Source of the DNA: Oscillospiraceae bacterium
GTDB lineage: Bacteria; Bacillota; Clostridia; Oscillospirales; Ruminococcaceae
NCBI GenBank assembly: GCA_016295545.1
Contig: JAEDLA010000018.1
Location: 1-12,192, forward strand
Reading direction: 5' to 3'
DNA length: 12,192 bases
Shown: positions 1 through 6,027 of the stretch, one piece after another
Layout: each line of letters begins with the position of its first letter
How positions within the stretch are numbered: position 1 is the first letter of the stretch
The notes under the pieces: generated by a model
What the model was told of the DNA's origin: nothing
Databases searched by the model: none
Seen by the model: only the letters and a program-made list of their open reading frames with translations
Translations under genes and position numbers: made by a program

Positions 1-2251
1 CCTCGTCAATATTATAGCTCATGCAGGGATAGAAAATGAAGTCAACGCCCTTGTCAAGGAGATTTTCAATATGCCCATGAGTCAGCTTTGCCGGATAGCA
101 TACCGTATCGGAAGGAATTGTATGCTGTCCCAGATAGTACATATCCCTTGAGCTTTCGTCAGAAATAACCGTTTTAAAGCCAAGCTCCGTAAAGAGAGTG
201 TGCCAGAAAGGCAGCTGCTCGTAAAAGCTGAGGGCAAGAGGAAGTCCCACAACAGCCACAGGCTTAGTCGGCTGTCCCTGAGATGTCATATTCACGATGC
301 TGCTGTACTTGTATTCATAAAGGTCGGGGACAGTATTTTTCTTCGCTCTGCCGCTGCCCTTTTCACAGCGGTTTCCGGAAATAAAGTTCCTGCCCTTGCC
401 AAAGCTGATGATATTAAGCTGACAATTAGCCGTACAGCCGCCGCAGCTTGCATTTTTTGAGGTGTACGAGAAGCTTTCCATATCCTCAGCACTAAGCAGA
501 GCCGATTTTTCCATTGCGTGCTCCTTTGCATAGAGGGCACAGCCAAAAGCTCCCATAAGCCCTGAAATAGCCGGACGGATAACATTTCTGCCAAGCTCCT
601 TTTCAAAGGAGCGGAGAACTGCATCGTTAAGGAAGGTTCCGCCCTGAACAACGATATTTTTGCCAAGCTCCTCAGGAGATCTTGCACGGATAACCTTGTA
701 AACAGCATTTTTGATAATAGAGGAGGAAAGTCCGGCGGAAATGTCCTCCACCGTTGCGCCGTCCTTCTGAGCCTGTTTAACAGAGCTGTTCATGAAAACC
801 GTACAGCGTGAGCCGAGATCAACAGGGTGCTTTGCAAAAAGTCCAAGCTGAGAAAACTCCGCAATATCATAACCCATAGCCATTGCAAAGGTCTGAATAA
901 ATGAGCCGCAGCCGGAGGAACAGGCTTCATTGAGCATAATACTGTCAATAGCTCCGTTTTTTATCCTGAAGCACTTTATATCCTGTCCGCCGATGTCGAT
1001 AATAAAGTCCACTGAGGGACAGAAATGAGCCGCCGCCTTAAAATGGGCAACAGTCTCAACAATGCCGTAATCAACGGAAAGTCCGGCTTTAATAAGCTCC
1101 TCGCCGTAGCCTGTTACAGCAGAGCCTTTTATGATAATGTCCGGATTCATTTCAGCGTATATCTTCTTCACCTGAGCGGCTATCTTGTCAAGAGGCTGTC
1201 CCTGATTTGAGGAATAATGGCTGTAAAGAAGCCTGCCGTCCTCTGTAATAAGAACAAGCTTTGTAGTAGTTGAACCGGCATCGATACCAAGATAGGCACT
1301 TCCCTTGTATGTATGAATATCGGCATAGCCTAAATCGCATTTCCTGTGCCGTTCGATAAACTCATCATACTCCGCACGGGTTGCAAAAAGAGGTTCACCG
1401 GTGATAATATTGTCCGATACCCTTGCATTGCTGATTTTCTCAGCAATATCCTTTATTTTATAGGAATTCTCCATTTCAGCGGCATAGACTGCACAGCCGT
1501 AAGCCACGAAAACAGGAGCTTCCTCCGGAAAAACTGCATGGTCGCTGTCCAGTCCCAGCGTCTTTACAAAGGCTTTTTTCAGTCCTTTCAGGAAGAAAAG
1601 CGGACCGCCGAGAAACAGCACCTTTCCCTCGATAGAACGTCCCTGTGCCAGTCCGGATACAGTCTGGTCAACAACAGCCTGAAAAATACTTGCGGCAATA
1701 TCCTCTCTCCTTGCTCCCTGATTCAGGAGCGGCTGAATATCGGACTTTGCAAAAACTCCGCAACGTGAAGCGATAGGGTAGACCTTTGTTGCTCTCAGTG
1801 AAAGCTCATCAAGCTGGTCGGCAGTAATGCCAAGAAGCGTAGCCATCTGGTCGATAAAAGCTCCCGTACCGCCGGCACAGGAACCGTTCATACGCTGTTC
1901 CACTCCTCCGGTAAGGAAGATTATTTTTGCGTCCTCTCCGCCAAGCTCGATAACAGCGTCAGCGTCAGGCTGCTTTTTTCTTACGGCAATAAAAGCTGCA
2001 TGAACCTCCTGAACAAAAGGAATTTCCGCAGCGTCAGCAAGTCCCAGTCCGGCAGAACCGGTGATACAGACAGTAAATTCCTCGTCGGGATAGTCCGCCT
2101 GAATTATTTTAAGCTGGTCGGTAACGGTCTCTCTTACCTTTGAAAAATGGCGCTGATACCTGGAATATACGATATTTCCGTCAGTATCAGTAATAACTGT
2201 TTTAACGGTGGTTGAGCCAACGTCGATTCCGAGAGAGAATTTTTCTGCCAT
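1..2251 (-). CDS. Acyl-CoA dehydratase activase, large two-ATPase-domain form (partial, 3' end missing)
   Basis: The first 750 codons are visible and the frame stays open to the window edge. Two BadF/BadG/HgdC-type ATPase domains lie in tandem, at about residues 5-255 and 318-568. Each begins with a phosphate-binding motif (GIDVGSTT at 8-15, GIDAGSTT at 322-329). Each carries the two cysteines that in HgdC bind the [4Fe-4S] cluster shared by the dimer: C125 and C164 in domain 1, C444 and C483 in domain 2. A cysteine cluster follows (C603, C606, C610, C629), then the start of a DUF2229-type domain from about 655, with C718 in CYPAKLTHGH and C743 in YPCMSY. Known HgdC proteins use ATP to drive one electron into a 2-hydroxyacyl-CoA dehydratase. 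The physiological partner of these long forms, usually about 1,400 residues, is not settled, and no dehydratase subunit is visible here. The ATG at 2251 is chosen because GAGGTG lies just upstream; an in-frame ATG at 2263 would place that site inside the gene. Family call is firm, specific role unknown. Confidence 0.9.
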   Translation of the reverse strand, partial: MAEKFSLGIDVGSTTVKTVITDTDGNIVYSRYQRHFSKVRETVTDQLKIIQADYPDEEFTVCITGSAGLGLADAAEIPFVQEVHAAFIAVRKKQPDADAVIELGGEDAKIIFLTGGVEQRMNGSCAGGTGAFIDQMATLLGITADQLDELSLRATKVYPIASRCGVFAKSDIQPLLNQGARREDIAASIFQAVVDQTVSGLAQGRSIEGKVLFLGGPLFFLKGLKKAFVKTLGLDSDHAVFPEEAPVFVAYGCAVYAAEMENSYKIKDIAEKISNARVSDNIITGEPLFATRAEYDEFIERHRKCDLGYADIHTYKGSAYLGIDAGSTTTKLVLITEDGRLLYSHYSSNQGQPLDKIAAQVKKIYAEMNPDIIIKGSAVTGYGEELIKAGLSVDYGIVETVAHFKAAAHFCPSVDFIIDIGGQDIKCFRIKNGAIDSIMLNEACSSGCGSFIQTFAMAMGYDIAEFSQLGLFAKHPVDLGSRCTVFMNSSVKQAQKDGATVEDISAGLSSSIIKNAVYKVIRARSPEELGKNIVVQGGTFLNDAVLRSFEKELGRNVIRPAISGLMGAFGCALYAKEHAMEKSALLSAEDMESFSYTSKNASCGGCTANCQLNIISFGKGRNFISGNRCEKGSGRAKKNTVPDLYEYKYSSIVNMTSQGQPTKPVAVVGLPLALSFYEQLPFWHTLFTELGFKTVISDESSRDMYYLGQHTIPSDTVCYPAKLTHGHIENLLDKGVDFIFYPCMSYNIDE

Positions 2252-2322
2252 ATTACACCTCATAAAAAATGCACTTTCATACACCAATTTTTCATCTGAA
2301 ATAAAATTTATCCTGTCATATT

Positions 2323-2351
2323 ATTATACAACATATTTTTATAAAAATAAA
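2323..2351 (-). promoter_or_regulatory. Possible promoter of the activase gene
   Basis: A perfect TATAAT lies on the minus strand at 2328-2323, about 70 bases upstream of the activase start, in very AT-rich DNA. At 17 bases further upstream the -35 position reads TTTATT, a poor match. The -10 is convincing but the promoter as a whole is only probable. It sits just downstream of the murA terminator, where a new promoter would be expected. Confidence 0.45.
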
Positions 2352-2376
2352 GAGGAAAATATTATTATTCTTCATT

Positions 2377-2404
2377 TTAAACAAAAAGACGGCATAAAGC
2401 CGTC
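2377..2404 (-). terminator. Intrinsic terminator of murA
   Basis: Read on the minus strand, GACGGC, a five-base loop TTTAT and GCCGTC form a six-pair GC-rich stem (2404-2388). TTTTTGTTT follows directly. The stem starts seven bases after the murA stop codon, the classic arrangement of a Rho-independent terminator. It separates murA from the activase gene downstream. Confidence 0.85.
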
Positions 2405-2410
2405 GATTTT

Positions 2411-3715
2411 TTATACTGCTTCTTTTTTTCCGTCATTTCCGGAATCGGAAGTGCTGTCGGGGAAATTGACCTTTTCAATGTCAGCTCCGAGAGAGCGAAG
2501 CTTACCCTCCATACAGTCGTAGCCTCTTTCGATATGGAAAATGTCCTCTATTTCGGTAATTCCGCTTGCAGCAAGACCGGCAATTATCAGGGCAGCACCG
2601 GCTCTCAGGTCGCACGCCTTTACAGGAGCACCCATAAGCCTGCCTGTACCCTCGATAACGGCAACCTTTCCGTCAACGGAGATATCCGCACCCATACGTC
2701 TCAGCTCATCAACATACCTGAAACGCTGTTCCCATACGCCCTCAGTAACAATGCTTGTGCCCTCCGCAAGAGTGAGGAGAGTGGCAATCTGTGGCTGCAT
2801 ATCGGTAGGAAATCCGGGATGAGGAGTAGTCTTGACGCTTGTCTTGACGAGAGGTCCGTCTACCCATACTCTGATACTGTCGTCAAACTGCTCTATATTC
2901 ACGCCGATTTTTTCCAGTTTTTTTGTAATCGACTCAAGATGCTTCGGAATAACATTTTTTATAAGGACGTCGCCCTTTGTAGCAGCTGCGGCAATCATAA
3001 ATGTACCGGCTTCTATCTGGTCAGGGATAACGGCATAATTTGTACCGTGAAGCCGTTCCACGCCTCTTATCTTGATAACGTCAGTACCTGCACCCATGAT
3101 ATTTGCGCCCATAGAGTTGAGGAAGTTTGCAAGGTCAACGATATGAGGCTCTTTTGCTGCATTTTCAATAATGGTAAGTCCCTCTGCTTTAACGGCTGCA
3201 AGCATAGCGTTCATGGTAGCTCCTACGGAAACTACATCGAAGAAAATCTGATTTCCGTGAAGTCTGTCTGCTGTAAGGTCTATCATGCCCTGACTGAGAG
3301 TGTAGTCTGCTCCGAGAACTGAAAAAGCTTTAAGATGCTGGTCAATAGGTCTGTCGCCGAGAGGGCAGCCGCCGGGCATGGAAACTCTTGCCTTATTGAA
3401 CTTGCCCAGAAGTGCGCCGAGAAAATAATAGGAAGCCCTCATTTTACGGGCAGTTTCATAGGGGACGCAGTACTTGTCGATTCTGGTAGGATCGATCCTG
3501 TAGGCATCTTTTCCCAGCATAGTGACCTCTGCACCCATTTCTTTAAGTATGCGCAGGCTTATATTTACATCGCTTATTGAAGGTACGTTTTCAACGATAC
3601 AAGGCTCATCGGATAAAATAACTGCCGGAAGTATAGCTACCGCCGCATTTTTTGCGCCGCTGATAGTGACCTCACCGGAAAGGCGTCTGCCGCCCTTTAC
3701 TACAAATTTTTCCAA
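2411..3715 (-). CDS. murA: UDP-N-acetylglucosamine 1-carboxyvinyltransferase (MurA)
   Basis: MurA transfers enolpyruvate from phosphoenolpyruvate to UDP-GlcNAc, the first committed step of peptidoglycan synthesis, in the cytoplasm. The 434-residue product is of normal length. Hallmark residues fall almost at E. coli numbering: K22-N23 in GAKNA, the catalytic loop cysteine C117 in MPGGCPLGDRP (the residue fosfomycin alkylates), D305 in HPGFPTDMQ, R331 and R371. The start is TTG: AAGGAG lies eight bases upstream, an in-frame TAA lies five codons upstream, and there is no ATG or GTG between. The C-terminal 15 or so residues are polar and look disordered. Many low-GC Gram-positives carry two MurA paralogues; which one this is cannot be told from the window. 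No clear promoter is seen in the 145-base gap upstream, so cotranscription with the lipoprotein cyclophilin gene is possible. A terminator follows the stop. Confidence 0.97.
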   Translation of the reverse strand: MEKFVVKGGRRLSGEVTISGAKNAAVAILPAVILSDEPCIVENVPSISDVNISLRILKEMGAEVTMLGKDAYRIDPTRIDKYCVPYETARKMRASYYFLGALLGKFNKARVSMPGGCPLGDRPIDQHLKAFSVLGADYTLSQGMIDLTADRLHGNQIFFDVVSVGATMNAMLAAVKAEGLTIIENAAKEPHIVDLANFLNSMGANIMGAGTDVIKIRGVERLHGTNYAVIPDQIEAGTFMIAAAATKGDVLIKNVIPKHLESITKKLEKIGVNIEQFDDSIRVWVDGPLVKTSVKTTPHPGFPTDMQPQIATLLTLAEGTSIVTEGVWEQRFRYVDELRRMGADISVDGKVAVIEGTGRLMGAPVKACDLRAGAALIIAGLAASGITEIEDIFHIERGYDCMEGKLRSLGADIEKVNFPDSTSDSGNDGKKEAV

Positions 3716-3817
3716 ATCTTTCTCTCCTTATTTGTCAGGACTTTTTCTGTACCCTGAACTCATTCTATTGTCCGCAGGCTTCGGTACCGGAGCTTTAAAC
3801 ACACATATTTTCAGTAT

Positions 3818-3852
3818 GATCCTGCGGAGCAGACAGCCGCTCCGCAGCGATC
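3818..3852 (-). other. Strong hairpin between the lipoprotein cyclophilin gene and murA
   Basis: CTGCGGAGC (3822-3830) pairs with GCTCCGCAG (3839-3847) around an eight-base loop. The stem is extended by GATC (3818-3821) pairing with GATC (3849-3852) across a one-base bulge, giving 13 pairs in all. It begins nine bases after the cyclophilin stop codon. On the minus strand it is followed by ATACTGAAAA rather than a T run, so it is not a standard intrinsic terminator. It could be an attenuating or RNA-stabilising hairpin that sets relative expression of the two genes. Confidence 0.6.
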
Positions 3853-3860
3853 AGAATTAT

Positions 3861-4616
3861 TTATTTATTATAATCAGAGATATACCAGTGAAGCTCCTCG
3901 CCGTCGTATTCGCCCACTGTAACAGATTCCATGATAACAGGCTCAGCCGGCTTGTCGGTAGCGTCAGTAGCAACCTCCTGAATTTTGTAAACTACGTCAA
4001 GTCCCTCAAATACCTGTCCGAAAACGGTATAGCCGCCGTCAAGCCAGGGTGCGCCGCCGATAGTCGAATAGATCTCTGTTGCCTCCTCAGAAAAATTAAG
4101 TCCCATCTGAGAAAGCTGAGATGTATCGTAGGCAGTTCCTGTAACGATATAGAACTGGCTGCCGTTTGTAGAAGTAGCGCCGCTGTTGGCGTAGGCAACT
4201 GCACCGGAAGCGTGGATAAGGTGAGAGTCAGTGCCGCCGTCGAAGCTGCCGCCCCATACGGATTCGCCGCCTCTGCCTGTACCCTCAGGATCGCCGCCCT
4301 GAATCATGAAGTCCTTGATAACCCTGTGGAAGGTAAGACCGTCGTAATAGCCTTTTTTAGCAAGCTCCACGAAATTTTCAACGCCCTTATCGGCATATTC
4401 GGGGAAAAGCTTGATTTTTATTTCACCGTAATCCTTAACATTCATAATGATAATCTGCTCGCCTTTTTCGGGGGCAGTAAAGTTTGCAACAGATGCAGAA
4501 CTGCTTTCGGAAACAGAATTTCCTGTAGAATCATCGACCTTTATTTCCTTGCCGCAGGAAGTAAGGCAGCAGGCAGCTGCAGCAGTACAGAGAAGAACGG
4601 ATAACATTTTTTTCAT
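3861..4616 (-). CDS. Lipoprotein cyclophilin-type peptidyl-prolyl isomerase
   Basis: A 251-residue secreted cyclophilin that should catalyse cis-trans isomerisation of X-Pro bonds outside the membrane, helping exported proteins fold. A lipoprotein signal peptide (positive MKK, hydrophobic stretch, lipobox LTSC) predicts lipidation at C21. A Ser/Thr-rich linker of about 30 residues leads to the cyclophilin domain at about 54-240. Active-site residues are present in FHRVIKDFMIQGGD: R98, F103 and Q106, with the NGSQFYIV strand at 151-158. The tryptophan typical of eukaryotic cyclophilins, which marks cyclosporin sensitivity, is replaced by tyrosine in LDGGYTVFG, as in many bacterial forms. The ATG at 4616 is preferred over the in-frame GTG at 4628, because the GTG sits next to the AAGGAG site (4633-4628) with no room for initiation; from 4616 the spacing is 11. 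The gene has its own strong promoter upstream and may extend into murA. Confidence 0.93.
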   Translation of the reverse strand: MKKMLSVLLCTAAAACCLTSCGKEIKVDDSTGNSVSESSSASVANFTAPEKGEQIIIMNVKDYGEIKIKLFPEYADKGVENFVELAKKGYYDGLTFHRVIKDFMIQGGDPEGTGRGGESVWGGSFDGGTDSHLIHASGAVAYANSGATSTNGSQFYIVTGTAYDTSQLSQMGLNFSEEATEIYSTIGGAPWLDGGYTVFGQVFEGLDVVYKIQEVATDATDKPAEPVIMESVTVGEYDGEELHWYISDYNK

Positions 4617-4726
4617 AAAAGAATACACTCCTTAACATTCAAGCAGTCAGCAGAAAGCACTCTCTGCCGTATAAAATATATATGAGCGGATCAAATATTC
4701 CCTTTTATTTTTATCTCAACCTGTTT

Positions 4727-4755
4727 ATTATACAGCAAAATTTCCGTTTTGTAAA
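4727..4755 (-). promoter_or_regulatory. Sigma-A promoter of the lipoprotein cyclophilin gene
   Basis: On the minus strand TTTACA (4755-4750) and TATAAT (4732-4727) are separated by exactly 17 bases, one mismatch from consensus. Transcription would start near 4720, leaving an untranslated leader of about 105 bases. The leader contains a small hairpin (seven-base arms, GTGC loop) near 4650-4670. Confidence 0.8.
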
Positions 4756-4757
4756 TA

Positions 4758-4790
4758 GTTTCCCGATATTTTTGTAATTTTCAGGGAAAC
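4758..4790. repeat. Inverted repeat abutting the cyclophilin promoter
   Basis: GTTTCCC (4758-4764) and GGGAAAC (4784-4790) are perfect seven-base arms 19 bases apart, two bases upstream of the -35 element. A second pair, TTACAGC (4800-4806) and GCTGTAA (4825-4831), lies closer to the end of the upstream gene. Either could be a weak terminator for the gene ending at 4856, or a regulator site. The loops are long and AT-rich, so function is uncertain. Confidence 0.35.
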
Positions 4791-4855
4791 CTTTTATAAT
4801 TACAGCCTATAATTATTTCATTTTGCTGTAAAAAACGGGCTGAATAATTGCTGTC

Positions 4856-5725
4856 TCAGGAGTCAACTTCATCGGTGCTCCTGTTTTCTGCCGGTTCATT
4901 TTTTTCAGCGGAGGTACTGCTTTCAGAGTCCTCCTTATCTGAATATTCACCAATTTCAACGGAAATAATCATAACATCGTCTTTTGGTATCTTATACTTG
5001 CTGTTTTCATTGGTTTCTGTTTCAAGCGATGAAAGCTTGTCCACAACGTCAAGCCCCTCATAGACCTGTCCGAAAACGGTCATCTGCTGGGAAAAGTTGG
5101 GTACTCCGCCCTTTTCGATAAATGCTTCGGCAAGCTCTTCGCTGTCTGATGAGATGCTTTTCAGCTGTTCCTTGACCTCATCGGTAAATTCAATGCTGTT
5201 AATGAAAGCAAAGCGGCTGCCGCAGTAATATGTTCCGCCGCCGAAAAGAGCTTCGGTAAAGCTGCGGTCAACGGTAGTCGTCAGTGAAACGACTGCTCCC
5301 CTGAAAGGCCAAAGGTCCTGATTCAGCTCACGCTTTACAAGCTCACGTTCCTTGTCGTAGCCCTCCGGCATAGTACCGTCCTTTTTCTTGGCTCCGGCAG
5401 CAGAATATGCTCCCGATTCCGACTGGAAAAAGTAAGTATTGTCGTAGTAGCCGCTTTCAGCAAGCTCTGTGAAATTCTTTACTGCTTCAGGAGAATACTC
5501 CGGAAAAAGCCTCATTCTTATTTCTCCGAGACTTGTTTCAACAATGGCAACAGGATCGCCGTCCTTTACCGGTTCAAGCTGGACAAGCTTCATTGAATCG
5601 GTGTCAATAACCATTTTATTCCTGTTTGAAACAATGTTGGTAAGCAGCATATATATAAGAGTTACAGCAGCCATAATGGCTGTAAATATAAACACTGTCC
5701 TTAAAACAGCTTTTTTCTGATCCAT
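4856..5725 (-). CDS. Membrane-anchored cyclophilin-like protein lacking catalytic residues
   Basis: A 289-residue protein with an N-terminal membrane anchor (about 9-30, with KK before it), so the rest lies outside the cell. The cyclophilin fold is recognisable from about 57 to 262: VAIVETSLGEIRMRLFPEYS, then NFTELAESGYYDNTYF, and later TVFGQVYEGLDVVDKL, all matching the neighbouring lipoprotein cyclophilin. The active-site segment, however, reads FFQSESGAYSAAGA where the neighbour has FHRVIKDFMIQGGD, so the catalytic Arg, Phe and Gln become Q101, A106 and A109. The SQF strand becomes SRF. About 40 extra residues around 113-150 and an acidic, serine-rich tail (262-289) are also present. It probably binds protein rather than isomerising proline. 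The ATG at 5725 is supported by GAGGA seven bases upstream. It is transcribed from its own consensus promoter, and the paralogue lies 239 bases downstream. Fold confident, inactivity inferred. Confidence 0.85.
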   Translation of the reverse strand: MDQKKAVLRTVFIFTAIMAAVTLIYMLLTNIVSNRNKMVIDTDSMKLVQLEPVKDGDPVAIVETSLGEIRMRLFPEYSPEAVKNFTELAESGYYDNTYFFQSESGAYSAAGAKKKDGTMPEGYDKERELVKRELNQDLWPFRGAVVSLTTTVDRSFTEALFGGGTYYCGSRFAFINSIEFTDEVKEQLKSISSDSEELAEAFIEKGGVPNFSQQMTVFGQVYEGLDVVDKLSSLETETNENSKYKIPKDDVMIISVEIGEYSDKEDSESSTSAEKNEPAENRSTDEVDS

Positions 5726-5761
5726 TCAGATTCCTCGCTATTCCAATATAGTCACCTTATT

Positions 5762-5790
5762 ATTATATCAAATATTAACATCAATGTCAA
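5762..5790 (-). promoter_or_regulatory. Consensus sigma-A promoter of the cyclophilin-like gene
   Basis: On the minus strand a perfect TTGACA (5790-5785) and a perfect TATAAT (5767-5762) are separated by 17 bases. Transcription would start near 5755, about 30 bases before the ATG. It is half of a divergent promoter pair. The DNA between the two promoters (5791-5921) holds no gene; it contains a short dyad TATAT-N5-ATATA near 5821-5835 and an A/T-tract region near 5891-5915. Confidence 0.88.
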
Positions 5791-5921
5791 TATCCGGATT
5801 TTTCTTGAACATGGTAATCATATATTCCCCATATAAGACAGCTCTATACCGCATGAACTCTGAAAATAACTGAGAAAAAGGCGAGCCGTTATATTTTTAA
5901 AAAATAAAACTGTAAAAACGT

Positions 5922-5950
5922 TTGAAATTTGCTCAGATATGTGTTATAAT
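5922..5950 (+). promoter_or_regulatory. Extended -10 sigma-A promoter of the signal-peptidase-like gene
   Basis: TTGAAA (5922-5927) and TATAAT (5945-5950) are 17 bases apart, with TG at 5942-5943 giving an extended -10. A/T tracts just upstream (about 5891-5918) resemble an UP element. Transcription would start near 5957, giving a 70-base leader. Confidence 0.85.
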
Positions 5951-5981
5951 GATTCTATGTGATTGGATTAATGCATGAAAC

Positions 5982-5998
5982 TGCCGTTTTTTACGGCA
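5982..5998 (+). other. Leader hairpin before the signal-peptidase-like gene
   Basis: TGCCGT and ACGGCA form a perfect six-pair stem around a loop of five T. It lies 16 bases before the AAGGA ribosome binding site (6015-6019). No T run follows, so it is not a terminator; it may stabilise the mRNA or affect initiation. Confidence 0.5.
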
Positions 5999-6027
5999 CA
6001 AAATAAACAATGAAAAGGATTGATATT

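Noticed and set aside
1346..1768. 140-codon plus-strand frame, and a 138-codon minus-strand frame at 292-708
   Set aside because: Both lie inside the activase gene in other frames; the activase frame carries clear family motifs throughout.
2260..2280. Six-codon leader-like frame before the activase gene
   Set aside because: It lacks a convincing ribosome binding site and is short enough to occur by chance in AT-rich DNA.
2534..3322. 262-codon open frame on the plus strand
   Set aside because: It is antisense to murA, and its cysteine-, serine- and asparagine-rich product is typical of a shadow frame.
3522..4604. 360-codon open frame on the plus strand
   Set aside because: It is antisense to the lipoprotein cyclophilin and the start of murA, both well-supported genes; it has no ribosome binding site and its product resembles no family.
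4617..4628. GTG at 4628 as start of the lipoprotein cyclophilin
   Set aside because: The AAGGAG site sits against that codon, leaving no spacing; the ATG at 4616 also gives a normal lipoprotein signal peptide.
6010..6027. ATG at 6010 as start of the signal-peptidase-like gene
   Set aside because: No ribosome binding site precedes it, and the good AAGGA site for ATG 6028 lies inside the extra six codons.
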